A stretch of DNA of 64,000 nt from Bacteroidota bacterium (GCA_018266835.1 JAFDZP010000005.1:610712-674711), one strand, 5' to 3'. Counted from the stretch's first letter, positions 9,184 through 19,882 are shown. Program-made: numbers and translations. The notes: a model not told the origin generated them from the letters alone.

Positions 9184-10106
9184 ATTACAGGGGTATTAAT
9201 TTCTAAAAGATTTTTAGTAACAGAATTCTTTTTTATCATCAATACAATTCCTGTAAATATTAATAAAGAAACTATTCCCATTATAACAACCTGCATTATT
9301 TCGTCCTGAGGAATTTCTTTACTTATAAATTCTTCTTTGCCGTAAAAATAAACTGCAGCAGTTGATATAAAATTATTTATGAAGTGGCAAACTATAGCTG
9401 TGAAAATACTTCCGCTGTGATAAACCGTGAACGATAAATAAATTCCAAGTATTGCCAGCGGTATTATATTAAACGGATGAAAATGGAATAGCGCAAAAAG
9501 TAATCCTGAGAAAAAAATTGCAGCAGTTCTTTTGCTGACTTTTTCAAAATTTGAGAGAACAAATCCCCTGAATAAAAACTCTTCGCATATAGCAGGAGTA
9601 ACGGCTATTACCAGAACAATCACTAGAAATTCAACGAATGAATATGCAGTGACTAATCGTAATGTAGAAGCTTCAAGCAAATCAAAAAGGTCTTTCATCT
9701 GCTTCAACACATCCTGACCGAACGGCAGAGAAAAAATAATTTTGTTCTGGTAGTACATATACAATTGAAGGAACGGCTGCACAACAAATATTCCGACAAT
9801 GCTTAATGCGAATACGGAAATTTTCGGAGCCTTAAGTCTGAACGAAATTTTTACATTATCACCCTGCAGATACGATAGCATAACAGCAGGAAAAAGAATG
9901 AACATGAACTGAGCAAAGGAAATAATGATACGGGTTAAAGTAAGCTTTCCTGTGGTGGAAGAAAAATCCTCCCCTGTTGCCATGAACTGAATTAATCCAC
10001 CGATTATCTGATATAAAAAAAATACGACAACTAATCCCAGAAATACATAAACAACGGGATTAATATTTTTAAACGGAGCTGTATGTGTGGTCTTATTTTC
10101 TTCCAA
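9180..10106 (-). CDS. CPBP-family intramembrane metalloprotease
   Basis: 308 residues with multiple membrane helices. The CPBP/Abi (CAAX protease-like) motifs are present: motif 1 is EEFLFRGFV near residue 190, motif 2 is FALFHFHP and a third histidine site is CHFINNF. These residues form the zinc site of Rce1-type proteases. Substrate unknown. It is the upstream partner of cdsA, overlapping it by 4 bp. Confidence 0.87.
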   Translation of the reverse strand: MEENKTTHTAPFKNINPVVYVFLGLVVVFFLYQIIGGLIQFMATGEDFSSTTGKLTLTRIIISFAQFMFILFPAVMLSYLQGDNVKISFRLKAPKISVFALSIVGIFVVQPFLQLYMYYQNKIIFSLPFGQDVLKQMKDLFDLLEASTLRLVTAYSFVEFLVIVLVIAVTPAICEEFLFRGFVLSNFEKVSKRTAAIFFSGLLFALFHFHPFNIIPLAILGIYLSFTVYHSGSIFTAIVCHFINNFISTAAVYFYGKEEFISKEIPQDEIMQVVIMGIVSLLIFTGIVLMIKKNSVTKNLLEINTPVI

Positions 10107-10932
10107 GTATATGAGGTAATTTACAATATTATCAAAATAGATTTATGAATAAAGTAACAACGGATTCAGATTCAGTTTCAAATTACGAGTTTCAAGTTAC
10201 GAGTTAAGAGATTTTGATTGTTACATTATTGTCACATTTCTTTTATTTAAGAATTAAGATTTATGATGTAAGATTTCATTGTCGCATTATTGTCACATTC
10301 TGAGCGCAGCTCAGTCCCGTCTTCAGCGGGATTGGAACACTGATTTATATGATTTTTATGATGTCACAGATTGTAATTTAGAAAGTAACATTATTGTAAC
10401 ATTTTGAAACACAGATTAATATGCTATCACATATTCTCTAATACCTTTAATCGAGAAAAATGTTAGAGATATTTTTTCTTTATCGCATAATCTTTGATGA
10501 TTTATCAGTATTCCGGAATTGAAAAAACAATACGCGTATTTTTTATTTTTTAAATTTGACGGGTTTTTGACGGATTTCTGCAAAATAATTGTTAGAGATA
10601 TAAAGTTGGCCGACAGTCCGCCGAGGCGGATTAATCCTCTCAGGTATATAAGAATAAATTCTAAGTGCTTTTAAAAATCCCGGTAGAAAATCAAATAACA
10701 TTTTATTTCGTTTTAACTGAACTAGGATATCAAACAACATTTTTATTTCGTTTTTAACTGACCTGACAGGATTAATCCGCCTTGGCGGACTGTCTGTTTT
10801 ATCACCTCTCAATTTCGGAAAAATAATCTTCCAAATCAACAAGAATCACCCTATTAGTAGGAATGGGGAAATAAAAATTATATCTCAAAGTTCATTTAAT
10901 ATGAGTGCGCTTATTTGTATATTTAACGCTTA
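10107..10932. repeat. repeat-rich gene-free region
   Basis: 826 bp with several short repeat families and no convincing gene. Visible are a tandem 14-mer (10176-10189 and 10190-10203), three copies of a RCATTATTGTNACATT-like unit (10221-10239, 10282-10300, 10386-10404), a ~30-bp direct repeat (10691-10720 and 10730-10761) and a 34-bp inverted repeat with two mismatches (10612-10645 and 10761-10794). Each arm of the inverted repeat contains its own palindrome of the TCCGCC-GGCGGA type. A 99-codon minus-strand frame across the repeats has no protein-like conservation signs. The promoter of scpA should lie at the right end. Confidence 0.75.
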
Positions 10933-11754
10933 ATGGAAGTCGATACAAACGTAAATACTGAAGCTGCAAAAGAACAGGAAAATGCAGTAAGAAACCACGA
11001 ATATTGGGCAAAGCTGCCTGAGTTCGAGGGTCCTCTGGATATCCTGCTTCACTTTATCAAAGCCGATGAGCTTGATATATATAATATCCCTATTTCAAAA
11101 ATCACACGTGATTTTCTGGGATATGTAAATTATATGCAGTCGCTTGATATTGAATTTGCCGGCGAGTTTTTGCTGATGGCTTCCGAGCTGATGAAAATTA
11201 AGGCGAAGATGTTAATTCCTGTCTTAAACGAAGACGGTGAATTGGTAGATGAAGAAGATCCGAGACTGACACTCATAAGAAAACTTCTTGAGTACAAAAG
11301 ATTTAAAGATGCAACTGAAGAGCTTGCAATGCTTGAAATGGAAGCTCGCAAGAAATTCTCAAGAAATTATTTTGATAGCGATGTGAGAATAACTGAAACA
11401 GATGTGGATGTTTTGAACGACCCTTCACTGAAGAACATAAATATTTTCAATCTTATAAAAGCATATAAGATTGTACTTAGCGGCTTGACTAAGGAACGCA
11501 CTGTGCACCCGATTGAAGTCCTTGATGTATCACAGGAAGGACAGCAGGAATACGTGATGAATTTACTGGAAGAAAAAGGTGAAGTTGATTTTATGGAAAT
11601 AATAATTGCGCTTAACGACAGATTAAAATTAATATTTACTTTTTTAGCATTACTTCAACTTGGTTTAGACGGATTAATTGAAATAACAGTTGACCCCCAA
11701 AATCTTACCAGCTTTAAGCTGAAAAAGAGATTAATTCCACTCGAAGAATTATAA
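10933..11754 (+). CDS. scpA: segregation and condensation protein A
   Basis: Kleisin subunit that links SMC heads in the bacterial condensin. The 273-residue protein shows the N-terminal kleisin signature FEGPLDILLHFIKADELDI and the SMC-neck-binding helix region (EFLLMASELMKIKAKMLIP). The C-terminal winged helix occupies the last ~70 residues. It is followed after 24 bp by scpB, its partner in the complex. Confidence 0.92.
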   Translation: MEVDTNVNTEAAKEQENAVRNHEYWAKLPEFEGPLDILLHFIKADELDIYNIPISKITRDFLGYVNYMQSLDIEFAGEFLLMASELMKIKAKMLIPVLNEDGELVDEEDPRLTLIRKLLEYKRFKDATEELAMLEMEARKKFSRNYFDSDVRITETDVDVLNDPSLKNINIFNLIKAYKIVLSGLTKERTVHPIEVLDVSQEGQQEYVMNLLEEKGEVDFMEIIIALNDRLKLIFTFLALLQLGLDGLIEITVDPQNLTSFKLKKRLIPLEEL

Positions 11755-11778
11755 CATTAAACAGCATTGCCCGCATAA

Positions 11779-12600
11779 TTGGTAAATAACGATATAAAAA
11801 ATATTATCGAGTCATTGATATTTGCTTCGGAGGAACAAATCCCTGCAAAGCAGATCCGCGAAATTTTATCTTCTTTCAGCATAAAAACTGATGTGAATAA
11901 AATTGAGCAGGCAGTCGATGCTTTGAATGAAGAGTACAATCAGTCAGGCAGCTCATTTGAAATAATAAAAGTCGCCGGCGGATATCAGTTTGCTACAAGA
12001 AAAGAATTTGGTATTTACGTAGGCAAACTATTCGATGAAAAGCAAAGAAAGAAATTATCTCAGTCATCGATTGAGACACTTGCAATCATTGCGTACAAGC
12101 AGCCTATTACAAGAAGCGAAATTGAATTTATCCGCGGAGTAAATGTTGACTATATAGTTAATTCACTGCTGGAAAGAGATTTGATTTGCATTACCGGAAG
12201 AGCTGAAACTCCCGGCAGACCGATATTATACGGAACAACTGATACGTTCCTGAAAATATTAGGATTGAATTCAGTGAGTGATTTACCGAAGCTGAAAGAG
12301 ATAAATGAAATTCTTCAGAACGAAAAAATTGAAGGAATAACTGAAGCGGATATTGATTTGTTTAATTCTGTTAATCAGAATTTTATTCCGGGTAAACCTG
12401 AAGAAGGCGGCGACGCGCAGGAAGAAATTAAATTTGATGAAGACGGAAATAAAATTCAAAGCGGCGATGAATTAATGGTTGACCCCGAAGCACCTGAGAT
12501 TACATCGGATGATATTCCCGAAATAAACATCGATGAGTTAGAAATAAAAAGCACTATAGAAATAGACAAGAATTTAGAAGAAGATAAAGAAAGCGATTAA
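11779..12600 (+). CDS. scpB: segregation and condensation protein B
   Basis: Dimeric winged-helix partner of ScpA and SMC. The start codon is TTG (11779-11781). The core contains ESLIFASEEQIP, LAIIAYKQPITRSEIEFIRG and GRAETPGRPILYGTT, all typical of ScpB. The ~70 residues after position 200 are an acidic, likely disordered extension. Its TAA stop shares one base with the ATG of the pseudouridine synthase gene. Confidence 0.92.
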   Translation: MVNNDIKNIIESLIFASEEQIPAKQIREILSSFSIKTDVNKIEQAVDALNEEYNQSGSSFEIIKVAGGYQFATRKEFGIYVGKLFDEKQRKKLSQSSIETLAIIAYKQPITRSEIEFIRGVNVDYIVNSLLERDLICITGRAETPGRPILYGTTDTFLKILGLNSVSDLPKLKEINEILQNEKIEGITEADIDLFNSVNQNFIPGKPEEGGDAQEEIKFDEDGNKIQSGDELMVDPEAPEITSDDIPEINIDELEIKSTIEIDKNLEEDKESD

Positions 12601-14093
12601 TGGCAAAGAAAAAAGATACATCTAAAGATATAGTTAAAGAGACATCTGAAGAAGCAATTGACAGCACAGCTGAAGAGACAATTGACAATACAGCCGAAGA
12701 AACACCTGACTACACGGCTTACAAATCAAATGACGAAATAACCGAACCGGCTCCTGCTAAAGAGAGACTGAATAAATTCATCGCTGCAAACGGAATGTTT
12801 TCCCGCCGCAAAATAGATGAGTTTATCGTAGAAGGTCGTGTAAGCGTAAACGGCAAGGAAGTTTATGACCTTGGCACAAAAATAAATCCTTTAACAGATA
12901 AAGTTTTTATTGACGGTGAGCGCGTTCGTATAACAGATAAGAAAATTTATCTGATGATGAACAAGCCGCTTAACGTAATTACTAGTGTAAGCGATGAAAA
13001 GAAAAGACCGACTGTGATAGATATTGTAAACATGAAAACGAAAGTTTTCCCTGTGGGAAGATTAGATTTTCATACAACAGGATTGCTTATCCTTACTAAC
13101 GATGGCGACTTTGCTAACAAGTTAATGAACCCGGTTTTCAAAGTCTGGAAAACTTACGATGTAAAATTATCCAGACCGCTTGAACATAAACACAGGCAGC
13201 TGCTTGAAAAAGGAATTAAGCTCGAAGGTGTTTATACACTTCCGGCAGTTATAAATATTCCAAACGAAAGAGATTATACAGAGGTAGTTGTTTCAATTTC
13301 ACAGGGAAAGAACAGACAGGTAAGAAGAATGTTTGAGCACTTCGGATACTTTGTGAATAAACTTCACCGTTCAGGTTACGGAGCATTGAAGCTCGGTAAC
13401 TTGCGTGAAGGTGAGTTCCGCAAAATGACAAAGGAGGAAGTCGAGAGTTTAATGACTAAGCAGCCTGCTCCGAAATCAATGTCAGAGGAAAGAGTTCCAA
13501 AAGAAAGAGCAGAGAAGAGTGAAATAAAGGGAGTAAAGAAAAATTACACAAGAGGACCTAAAGATTTTAAGAAAGATAAACCTGTAAGAGATTTTAAAAA
13601 GAAATTTTCAAAGGATAACGATGATAGCGGAAGAGATTTTAAGAAGAAGTTTTCTGACGAAAAGCCAAACAGATTTTCCAGAGAAACAGATTCACAAAGA
13701 GGTTTTAAAAAGAAATTTTCTGATGATAGATCCGAAGAAAAACAGAAACAGAATAAGATAGATTACAAAAAGAAATTCTCGAATGATACACGCTTGGAGA
13801 AACGACCCAAGAAAGGATATGAAAATGATTTTTCGGACAGACCAAAAAGTTCAGTAAGAGATGATGACTTTGTAAGAAAAGATTCCAAGCCTGGATTTAA
13901 AAAGAATTTTTCAAAATCAGGGCCAAAGAGATTTTCAAGTGATGCACCAAAATCATTTTCTAAATCAGGACCGAAGAAATTTTCTTCAGATAGCCAAAGC
14001 AGAGATTCAAAACCGGACTTTAAAAAGAAGTTCTCAAAAAAAGTAAGCAGCGGAAGCAAGAATTTTAAGTCGGGCTTCAAAAAAAGATTTTAA
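12600..14093 (+). CDS. rluB: RsuA/RluB-family rRNA pseudouridine synthase with lysine-rich repeat tail
   Basis: 497 residues. After an acidic Thr/Glu-rich leader (1-50) comes an S4 RNA-binding domain (~54-110: RLNKFIAANGMFSRRKIDEFI) and the catalytic domain, with the active Asp D156 in PVGRLDFHTTGLLILTNDGD and the conserved GKNRQVRRMFEHFG. The catalytic core ends near residue 285. The remaining ~210 residues are a basic, disordered tail with seven FKKKFS-like units. The order scpA-scpB-rluB is common in bacteria. Which rRNA uridine is modified cannot be read from sequence. Confidence 0.88.
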   Translation: MAKKKDTSKDIVKETSEEAIDSTAEETIDNTAEETPDYTAYKSNDEITEPAPAKERLNKFIAANGMFSRRKIDEFIVEGRVSVNGKEVYDLGTKINPLTDKVFIDGERVRITDKKIYLMMNKPLNVITSVSDEKKRPTVIDIVNMKTKVFPVGRLDFHTTGLLILTNDGDFANKLMNPVFKVWKTYDVKLSRPLEHKHRQLLEKGIKLEGVYTLPAVINIPNERDYTEVVVSISQGKNRQVRRMFEHFGYFVNKLHRSGYGALKLGNLREGEFRKMTKEEVESLMTKQPAPKSMSEERVPKERAEKSEIKGVKKNYTRGPKDFKKDKPVRDFKKKFSKDNDDSGRDFKKKFSDEKPNRFSRETDSQRGFKKKFSDDRSEEKQKQNKIDYKKKFSNDTRLEKRPKKGYENDFSDRPKSSVRDDDFVRKDSKPGFKKNFSKSGPKRFSSDAPKSFSKSGPKKFSSDSQSRDSKPDFKKKFSKKVSSGSKNFKSGFKKRF

Positions 14094-14171
14094 CAAATAG
14101 ATTTTAAAGTTATAAGTAATTTGTAAATAATTTATAAATACCCCCATAAAATACTAATAAGGAGAAATAAT

Positions 14172-15737
14172 TTGACGGAACAAAACGACCTGGTAAAAAG
14201 AAGGTACGAAGAGCTTGAACACATAAAAAGCATGGGAATAAATCCTTATCCCCATAGATTTGATGTCTCGCATTACTCAAAAGATATAATCGATAATTTT
14301 GTTGATCCTGCCGATGACGAGCAGAAAGAAAAAGCAAAAGAAATAATCATTTCTGTTGCAGGAAGAATAATGGCAATCCGCAAAATGGGCAAAGCCTGTT
14401 TTGTACACATAAAAGATGAACAGGGAAAAATACAGTTATACATCCGCAAAGATGATGTAGGTGAAGATAGTTATAATTTAATGAAGCTTCTTGATATCGG
14501 TGATATTATAGGAGCTGCAGGTTATGTTTTCAGAACGAAGACAGGTGAAGTTTCCGTACACTGTAATTCATTTACCTTGTTAACTAAGTCTTTGCATCCT
14601 CTTCCTGTAGTTAAAGAAGAAGTTCTGGAATCAGGTGAAAAGATTGTTCATGATGCTTTTGCCGATGTTGAGTTAAGATACAGACAGCGATACATTGACT
14701 TAATTGTAAACGACGGAGTAAAGGAAGTTTTTATAAAGAGAACAAAAATTATTCAATCCATAAAAAGAACATTAGAAGATAAAGCTTTCTTCGAAGTTGA
14801 AACTCCTACTTTGCAAAGTGTTTATGGCGGCGCGAATGCACGTCCGTTCATCACACATCACAATGCACTGGATATGAGACTGTACTTAAGAATCTCCAAT
14901 GAATTATATCTGAAAAGATTAATCGTCGGCGGATTCAATCGTGTTTATGAATTCGTACGTGACTTCAGAAATGAAGGGATTGACAGAACACACAATCCTG
15001 AGTTCACACAGGTAGAATGGTATCAGGCATACGGAGATTACTTTGACAGCATGAATATGTTTGAGCAGGTTTGCGAAGCTGCATGTATTGCCGCAAACGG
15101 CACAACTAAAGTTATGTACGGAGAAACTGAAATTGATTTCAAAGCTCCGTGGAAAAGAATTAAAATGGTCGATGCTATTAAAGAAGCAACAGGGCTTGAT
15201 GTAATGAGCATGAGCAAAGATGAAATTATAAAACACATGGTAAAAAATGAAATCGACTTCGACAGAAAAATTTCTCACAGCAAAGGATTATTAATCTCTG
15301 CCTTGTTTGAAGAAACATGTGAAAGCGGATTGGTGCAGCCAACGTTCATCACTGAGCATCCGATTGACACTACTCCCCTATGCAAACCACTTAGAGAGTA
15401 CTCAATGGAGCAGCTTGAGCAAATGAAGAATGATCCTGAAGCTGTTATCTTTGTAGAAAGATTTGAACCATATATTAACAAATGGGAATTAGGAAATTCA
15501 TATACAGAATTAAACGACCCTGTTCTCCAAAGAGCGTTGCTTGAACAGCAGGTTGAAAGAGGCCGCGGCGGAGAAGAAGAAACACATCCGATGGATGAAG
15601 ACTTCCTTCGCGCTATTGAAATCGGTATGCCTCCTACAACGGGAGTCGGGCTTGGAGTTGACAGACTTGTGATGCTTCTGACAAATTCACAAACTATAAG
15701 AGACGTAATATTCTTCCCTCTTATGAGACAGTTGTAA
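14172..15737 (+). CDS. lysS: lysyl-tRNA synthetase, class II
   Basis: Charges tRNA-Lys. The 521-residue class II enzyme has an N-terminal OB-fold anticodon-binding domain (~55-170), motif 2 in [19 protein letters not shown] and motif 3 in [13 protein letters not shown]. The start is TTG at 14172, preceded by AAGGAGAAA with good spacing, which decides the start. Confidence 0.96.
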   Translation: MTEQNDLVKRRYEELEHIKSMGINPYPHRFDVSHYSKDIIDNFVDPADDEQKEKAKEIIISVAGRIMAIRKMGKACFVHIKDEQGKIQLYIRKDDVGEDSYNLMKLLDIGDIIGAAGYVFRTKTGEVSVHCNSFTLLTKSLHPLPVVKEEVLESGEKIVHDAFADVELRYRQRYIDLIVNDGVKEVFIKRTKIIQSIKRTLEDKAFFEVETPTLQSVYGGANARPFITHHNALDMRLYLRISNELYLKRLIVGGFNRVYEFVRDFRNEGIDRTHNPEFTQVEWYQAYGDYFDSMNMFEQVCEAACIAANGTTKVMYGETEIDFKAPWKRIKMVDAIKEATGLDVMSMSKDEIIKHMVKNEIDFDRKISHSKGLLISALFEETCESGLVQPTFITEHPIDTTPLCKPLREYSMEQLEQMKNDPEAVIFVERFEPYINKWELGNSYTELNDPVLQRALLEQQVERGRGGEEETHPMDEDFLRAIEIGMPPTTGVGLGVDRLVMLLTNSQTIRDVIFFPLMRQL

Positions 15738-15774
15738 AAATTTTAAAATTTATTTTAACTTAATTATTGCGGCT

Positions 15775-17133
15775 ATGAAATATTATAATAATATACTGGA
15801 CTTAATCGGCAACACTCCTCTTGTAAAGCTTAATAAACTTACAACGGGTTACAAAGCGACTGTACTTGCAAAAATGGAATCTATGAATCCGGGAGGAAGC
15901 GTTAAGGATAGAATAGGTATCTCGATGATTGAAGCAGCTGAGAAAGAGGGCACTTTAAAACCGGGCGGAACTATCATTGAAGCAACAAGCGGTAACACAG
16001 GTATAGGACTTGCCCTTGCAGCAAATCAGAAAGGTTACAAATGTATTTTTGTAATGACTGAAAAAGCATCTGCAGAAAAGAAAAATTATTTGAAAGCTTT
16101 AGGCGCTGAGGTGATAATAAAACCACTCTCTGCAAAACCGGGCACACCTGAACATTATGTTGAAACAGCAAAAAGACTTCACAGAGAAATTCCGAATTCT
16201 TTATTTGCTTATCAGTATGGAAATGAAAACAACCCCTTAGCTCACTATAAAACAACAGGCCCGGAAATATGGGAAGCGACCGAAGGAAAAATTACACACT
16301 TTGTTGCAGGTATTGGTACAGGCGGAACGATTATCGGTACAGCAAGATATCTTAAAGAAAAAAATCCCAATATAAAAATAATCGGTGCAGATCCTTATGG
16401 CTCTATATTCAAAACATTTAAAGCAACGGGACAGACGCCTGAAGGAGTACCTTACTTAGTAGAAGGTATCGGCCAGGATATTATTCCTGAAAACGTTGAT
16501 GTAACTCTCATAGATGAAATAGTTAATGTAAGTGATATTGATTCTGTAAAGATGTGCAGAAAGCTTTCAAGCGTTGAAGGTATTTTCTGCGGCTCATCAA
16601 CAGGAACGATTGCAAAAGTTGCTCTTGATGTTGCAAAAGATTTGGATGAAAATGCAGTTGTTGTATTTATCGTTTGCGATACAGGTGAAAGATATCTGAG
16701 CAAATATCACTCGGATGAATGGATGAGAGAAAAGAGATTGCTTGATAAAGATATGGTTACAGTCGGAACGATTTTCCATACAAAAGCAGCGAAAGATACT
16801 CCTGAGCTTGTTACAGTAAGTTCAGACCAGACAGTATCAGATGCATTATACTTAACCAATCAATATAACTTAACAACAATTCCTGTTTTTGACGGAGAGA
16901 AATGTATCGGTTCCTTGAATGAGCAAAAATTACTGAATGACTTAATGAAGGACAGAAACAGCGCAAGTAAAAATGTTAAAGATGTGATGGATGCTAAGCC
17001 GCCGATCCTTGAAATAAGCGAGAACGTTGAAAAAGCTATTGAGCAACTGAAAAAGAATCCTGCAGTGCTCGTATCCGAGTACGGAAAAATTGCAGGCATT
17101 ATTACAAACTACGATGTACTTGAATTCGTTTAA
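15775..17133 (+). CDS. cbs: cystathionine beta-synthase with C-terminal CBS pair
   Basis: Fold-type II PLP enzyme that condenses homocysteine with serine. The PLP lysine is in [11 protein letters not shown] (near residue 45) and the substrate loop is [12 protein letters not shown]. The catalytic domain is followed by [21 protein letters not shown] and a pair of CBS domains from about residue 340, which usually bind adenosyl ligands. O-acetylserine sulfhydrylase is the main alternative, but the C-terminal CBS pair and the adjacent gamma-family enzyme favour transsulfuration. Confidence 0.87.
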   Translation: MKYYNNILDLIGNTPLVKLNKLTTGYKATVLAKMESMNPGGSVKDRIGISMIEAAEKEGTLKPGGTIIEATSGNTGIGLALAANQKGYKCIFVMTEKASAEKKNYLKALGAEVIIKPLSAKPGTPEHYVETAKRLHREIPNSLFAYQYGNENNPLAHYKTTGPEIWEATEGKITHFVAGIGTGGTIIGTARYLKEKNPNIKIIGADPYGSIFKTFKATGQTPEGVPYLVEGIGQDIIPENVDVTLIDEIVNVSDIDSVKMCRKLSSVEGIFCGSSTGTIAKVALDVAKDLDENAVVVFIVCDTGERYLSKYHSDEWMREKRLLDKDMVTVGTIFHTKAAKDTPELVTVSSDQTVSDALYLTNQYNLTTIPVFDGEKCIGSLNEQKLLNDLMKDRNSASKNVKDVMDAKPPILEISENVEKAIEQLKKNPAVLVSEYGKIAGIITNYDVLEFV

Positions 17134-17170
17134 TTGATTAACTGAAATTCTTAACTGAACAAATAAAATT

Positions 17171-18325
17171 TTGAAAACTACTTCATCGAAATTCGCAACA
17201 AAAGCGATTCACGCAGGGCAGCATCCTGAAGAAACGACAGGCGCGGTTATAACTCCTATATTCCAGACCTCAACTTATTCGAATGACAAGCTCGGCGAAA
17301 CAAAAGGATATGATTACGGAAGAACAATAAATCCCACAAGGCAGGCGCTTGAAGCAAACCTTGCCGCTCTTGAAAACGGAAAGTACGGATTTTGTTTTTC
17401 ATCGGGCATGGGTGCAATTCAATGCCTTATAACTATCTTCAAACCCGGCGACCATATCATCGTTACAAACAATACATACGGCGGAACATACAGATTATTT
17501 GAACAGGTAATAAGAGGCTACGGACTTGATTTTACCTATGTAGATACTTCAGATGTGAATGAAACTAGCGCTGCTATAAAAGATAACACTAAAATGATTT
17601 TCATTGAGACGCCTACAAATCCGATGCTTAGATTAACTGACTTAGAAGCGCTGGCAATACTTGCAAACTCTAAAAATATTATCACTTGTGTTGATAACAC
17701 TTTTATGAGCCCTTACTTCCAGAATCCTTTAGACTTTGGTATTACAGTAGTCACACACAGCTCAACAAAATATATTAACGGTCACAGCGATGTTATAGGC
17801 GGATGTTTAATTACTTCAGATGAAAAACTTGCAGAGAGATTTAAGTTTTTGCAAAACTCTATAGGCGCAGTGCCGTCACCGTTCGATTGCTGGCTTGTAC
17901 TTCGCTCTACCAAAACACTTGCAGTAAGAATGAAAGCGCACAATGAAAATGCACTGGCAATTTGTGAATTCCTGAAGACTGATAAAAAAATTAAAAATGT
18001 AATTTACCCGGGACTTCCTTCTCATCCACAGCATGAACTTGCAAAAAAACAAATGAGGGGTTTCAGCGGAATTATTTCTCTTGAGCTTGGAAGCTACGAA
18101 ACTGCGCAGGCATTCTGTAACGCTCTGGATATTTTTCAGATTGCAGAGTCACTCGGAGGAGTTGAATCATTAGTTTGCCATCCTGTTTCAATGACACATG
18201 GAAGCATTCCTAAAGATTTGAGAGAGAAAATAGGATTAAGCGACGGTCTTGTAAGACTTTCAGTCGGCATAGAAGATAAAGATGATTTGATTGAAGCAAT
18301 AAAGAATGCATTAGCAAAAATTTAA
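17171..18325 (+). CDS. cystathionine gamma-lyase/gamma-synthase family PLP enzyme
   Basis: 384-residue Cys/Met-metabolism PLP enzyme. PLP-binding lysine lies in THSSTKYINGHSDVIGG, and YDYGRTINPTRQALE and the ESLGGVESLVCHP region are conserved. The start is TTG at 17171. Being 37 bp after the cystathionine beta-synthase gene suggests it is the lyase that releases cysteine (reverse transsulfuration), but gamma-synthase activity cannot be excluded from sequence. Confidence 0.85.
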   Translation: MKTTSSKFATKAIHAGQHPEETTGAVITPIFQTSTYSNDKLGETKGYDYGRTINPTRQALEANLAALENGKYGFCFSSGMGAIQCLITIFKPGDHIIVTNNTYGGTYRLFEQVIRGYGLDFTYVDTSDVNETSAAIKDNTKMIFIETPTNPMLRLTDLEALAILANSKNIITCVDNTFMSPYFQNPLDFGITVVTHSSTKYINGHSDVIGGCLITSDEKLAERFKFLQNSIGAVPSPFDCWLVLRSTKTLAVRMKAHNENALAICEFLKTDKKIKNVIYPGLPSHPQHELAKKQMRGFSGIISLELGSYETAQAFCNALDIFQIAESLGGVESLVCHPVSMTHGSIPKDLREKIGLSDGLVRLSVGIEDKDDLIEAIKNALAKI

Positions 18326-19123
18326 ATGAAGAAGATAATATTTATTTTAATATTATTTTCCTTTACAAATTCATACTCACAAAAAAATTCAGAAACGGAA
18401 AATCCTGATATAAGGATTTTCCGTTCTATTAATAATAACCGCTCGCACTTCCTTGATAAATTTATTTCAATAACAGATAAGACAGTTTTTCCTGCAGCAA
18501 TCGTTACTCCCATTACAATGTTTGCTTTTGCAAGAGGGAATAAAAATATTTACGATGAAAACTCATCTGTATTACTTGGAGTTTCAGAAGTAACTTCATT
18601 AGGCTTAACACTTGGAATAAAAAAAATCGTAAAAAGAAAAAGACCGTTTGTAACTTTGCCAAAAGTTTATTCAAGCGAGAATAATTCACCTACGGATGAT
18701 TATTCATTTCCTTCTTCGCATACATCAACTGTATTTTCTATGGCAACGGCTTTGACATTAAGATATAATGATAGTCCCCTGCTAATTGCCGGAGCATATA
18801 CTTATGCTATGATAGTTTCCTATGGAAGAATTTATTTAGGCGTGCATTATCCGAGTGATGTTTTAGCGGGAGCTGTTGTCGGAGCAGGAGGCGCGATATT
18901 GATTTATTCCATAAGGACAGAAATTATAAAAGCAAAAAGTAATTTATTTAATGAGACTTATTCTGATGACAAAAAAGTAAGTGTTAACGGATATGTAGCC
19001 TTAGGAAGTTTGGTTGGTGCAGGATTTATTAATAATTTTTTATTGGGCTCTAAAATTCCCGTGTTAAGAAAAACAAACGTAACAACCGGTTTTAACTCAG
19101 TCGCATTGCAAATAAATTTCTAA
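18326..19123 (+). CDS. PAP2-family membrane or exported phosphatase
   Basis: 265 residues with an N-terminal signal peptide (about 18 residues ending at SYSQ). The three PAP2 motifs are present: KIVKRKRPF, SFPSSHTS and GRIYLGVHYPSDVLAG. The family dephosphorylates lipid phosphates such as undecaprenyl pyrophosphate or phosphatidic acid. The ATG directly abuts the stop codon of the upstream PLP enzyme, so translation is probably coupled. The last ~60 residues look like outer-membrane or periplasmic beta structure. Confidence 0.83.
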   Translation: MKKIIFILILFSFTNSYSQKNSETENPDIRIFRSINNNRSHFLDKFISITDKTVFPAAIVTPITMFAFARGNKNIYDENSSVLLGVSEVTSLGLTLGIKKIVKRKRPFVTLPKVYSSENNSPTDDYSFPSSHTSTVFSMATALTLRYNDSPLLIAGAYTYAMIVSYGRIYLGVHYPSDVLAGAVVGAGGAILIYSIRTEIIKAKSNLFNETYSDDKKVSVNGYVALGSLVGAGFINNFLLGSKIPVLRKTNVTTGFNSVALQINF

Positions 19124-19131
19124 ACTCATTA

Positions 19132-19863
19132 TTACACTCCCCTTTTGTTTCCCCATATAATCACATGAAGTCTGTCGGTATAATTGAACTGATATTTTTT
19201 GCATAACTCAATTATTTCCAATCGTTTTGCAGCAAGCTCTTCTTCGGTAATACCTTCCGGCATTAAGTAAACATCGGAGTTTTTGAAGCCTACTTCTTTT
19301 TGCAGTTCTAATATTTCGTTCAAATCATCTTCACTCGTTACAACAAATTTCCACTGAATATCAATCTTACCTTCATTTCTTAACTCGTTATATTTCTTAA
19401 AACTTTCAAAATTTACTCTGTTATTGGTGTGAAGTTTTTCATATTGAGTACCGAACGGAGTGGAGGATTTCAGTTTGGGACTAATGCTAACCAAATCAAT
19501 ATACTCTACAAATTTCCCCATGTAAGTGCCGTTTGTTTCAATTGTAATCACACACTCAGGATTTATTCTTTTCAGTTCAATACAAAGATTTGTTAAATCC
19601 TCTTCAAACATAGTCGGCTCGCCGCCGGTGATAACAACATCAATACAATTATGTTGAAGATACTCGCCGATTATTTTTTCAATTTCAATATCACCGATAT
19701 TTTTTTCATCGTCCGGATGCCAGCTTGTGTAGGCTGTATCACATAGATTGCCTCCGGCAAACTGACAGCGTAAGTTACAATGATTTGTGCGGATAAAAAA
19801 AGAGGGCTTGCCTGCCCTCTTTCCTTCACCTTGTATAGTATAAAAAAGTTCTGAAATTTTCAT
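19132..19863 (-). CDS. queE: 7-carboxy-7-deazaguanine synthase-like radical SAM enzyme
   Basis: 243 residues. It starts with LFYTIQGEGKRAGKPSFFIR, the QueE N-terminal signature, and has GGEPTMFEEDL and the SISPKLKSSTPFGT region. QueE forms the 7-deazaguanine ring for queuosine. The cluster cysteines are C29, C33 and C41 in CNLRCQFAGGNLC, so spacing is Cx3Cx7C instead of the usual Cx3Cx2C. No other que gene is in the window. Confidence 0.82.
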   Translation of the reverse strand: MKISELFYTIQGEGKRAGKPSFFIRTNHCNLRCQFAGGNLCDTAYTSWHPDDEKNIGDIEIEKIIGEYLQHNCIDVVITGGEPTMFEEDLTNLCIELKRINPECVITIETNGTYMGKFVEYIDLVSISPKLKSSTPFGTQYEKLHTNNRVNFESFKKYNELRNEGKIDIQWKFVVTSEDDLNEILELQKEVGFKNSDVYLMPEGITEEELAAKRLEIIELCKKYQFNYTDRLHVIIWGNKRGV

Positions 19864-19882
19864 TTCAATTCGTTTCTAAAAA

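Noticed and set aside
10543..10842. 99-codon minus-strand frame in the repeat region
   Set aside because: It is made of the direct and inverted repeats themselves, has odd composition and no domain; repeats explain the open frame.
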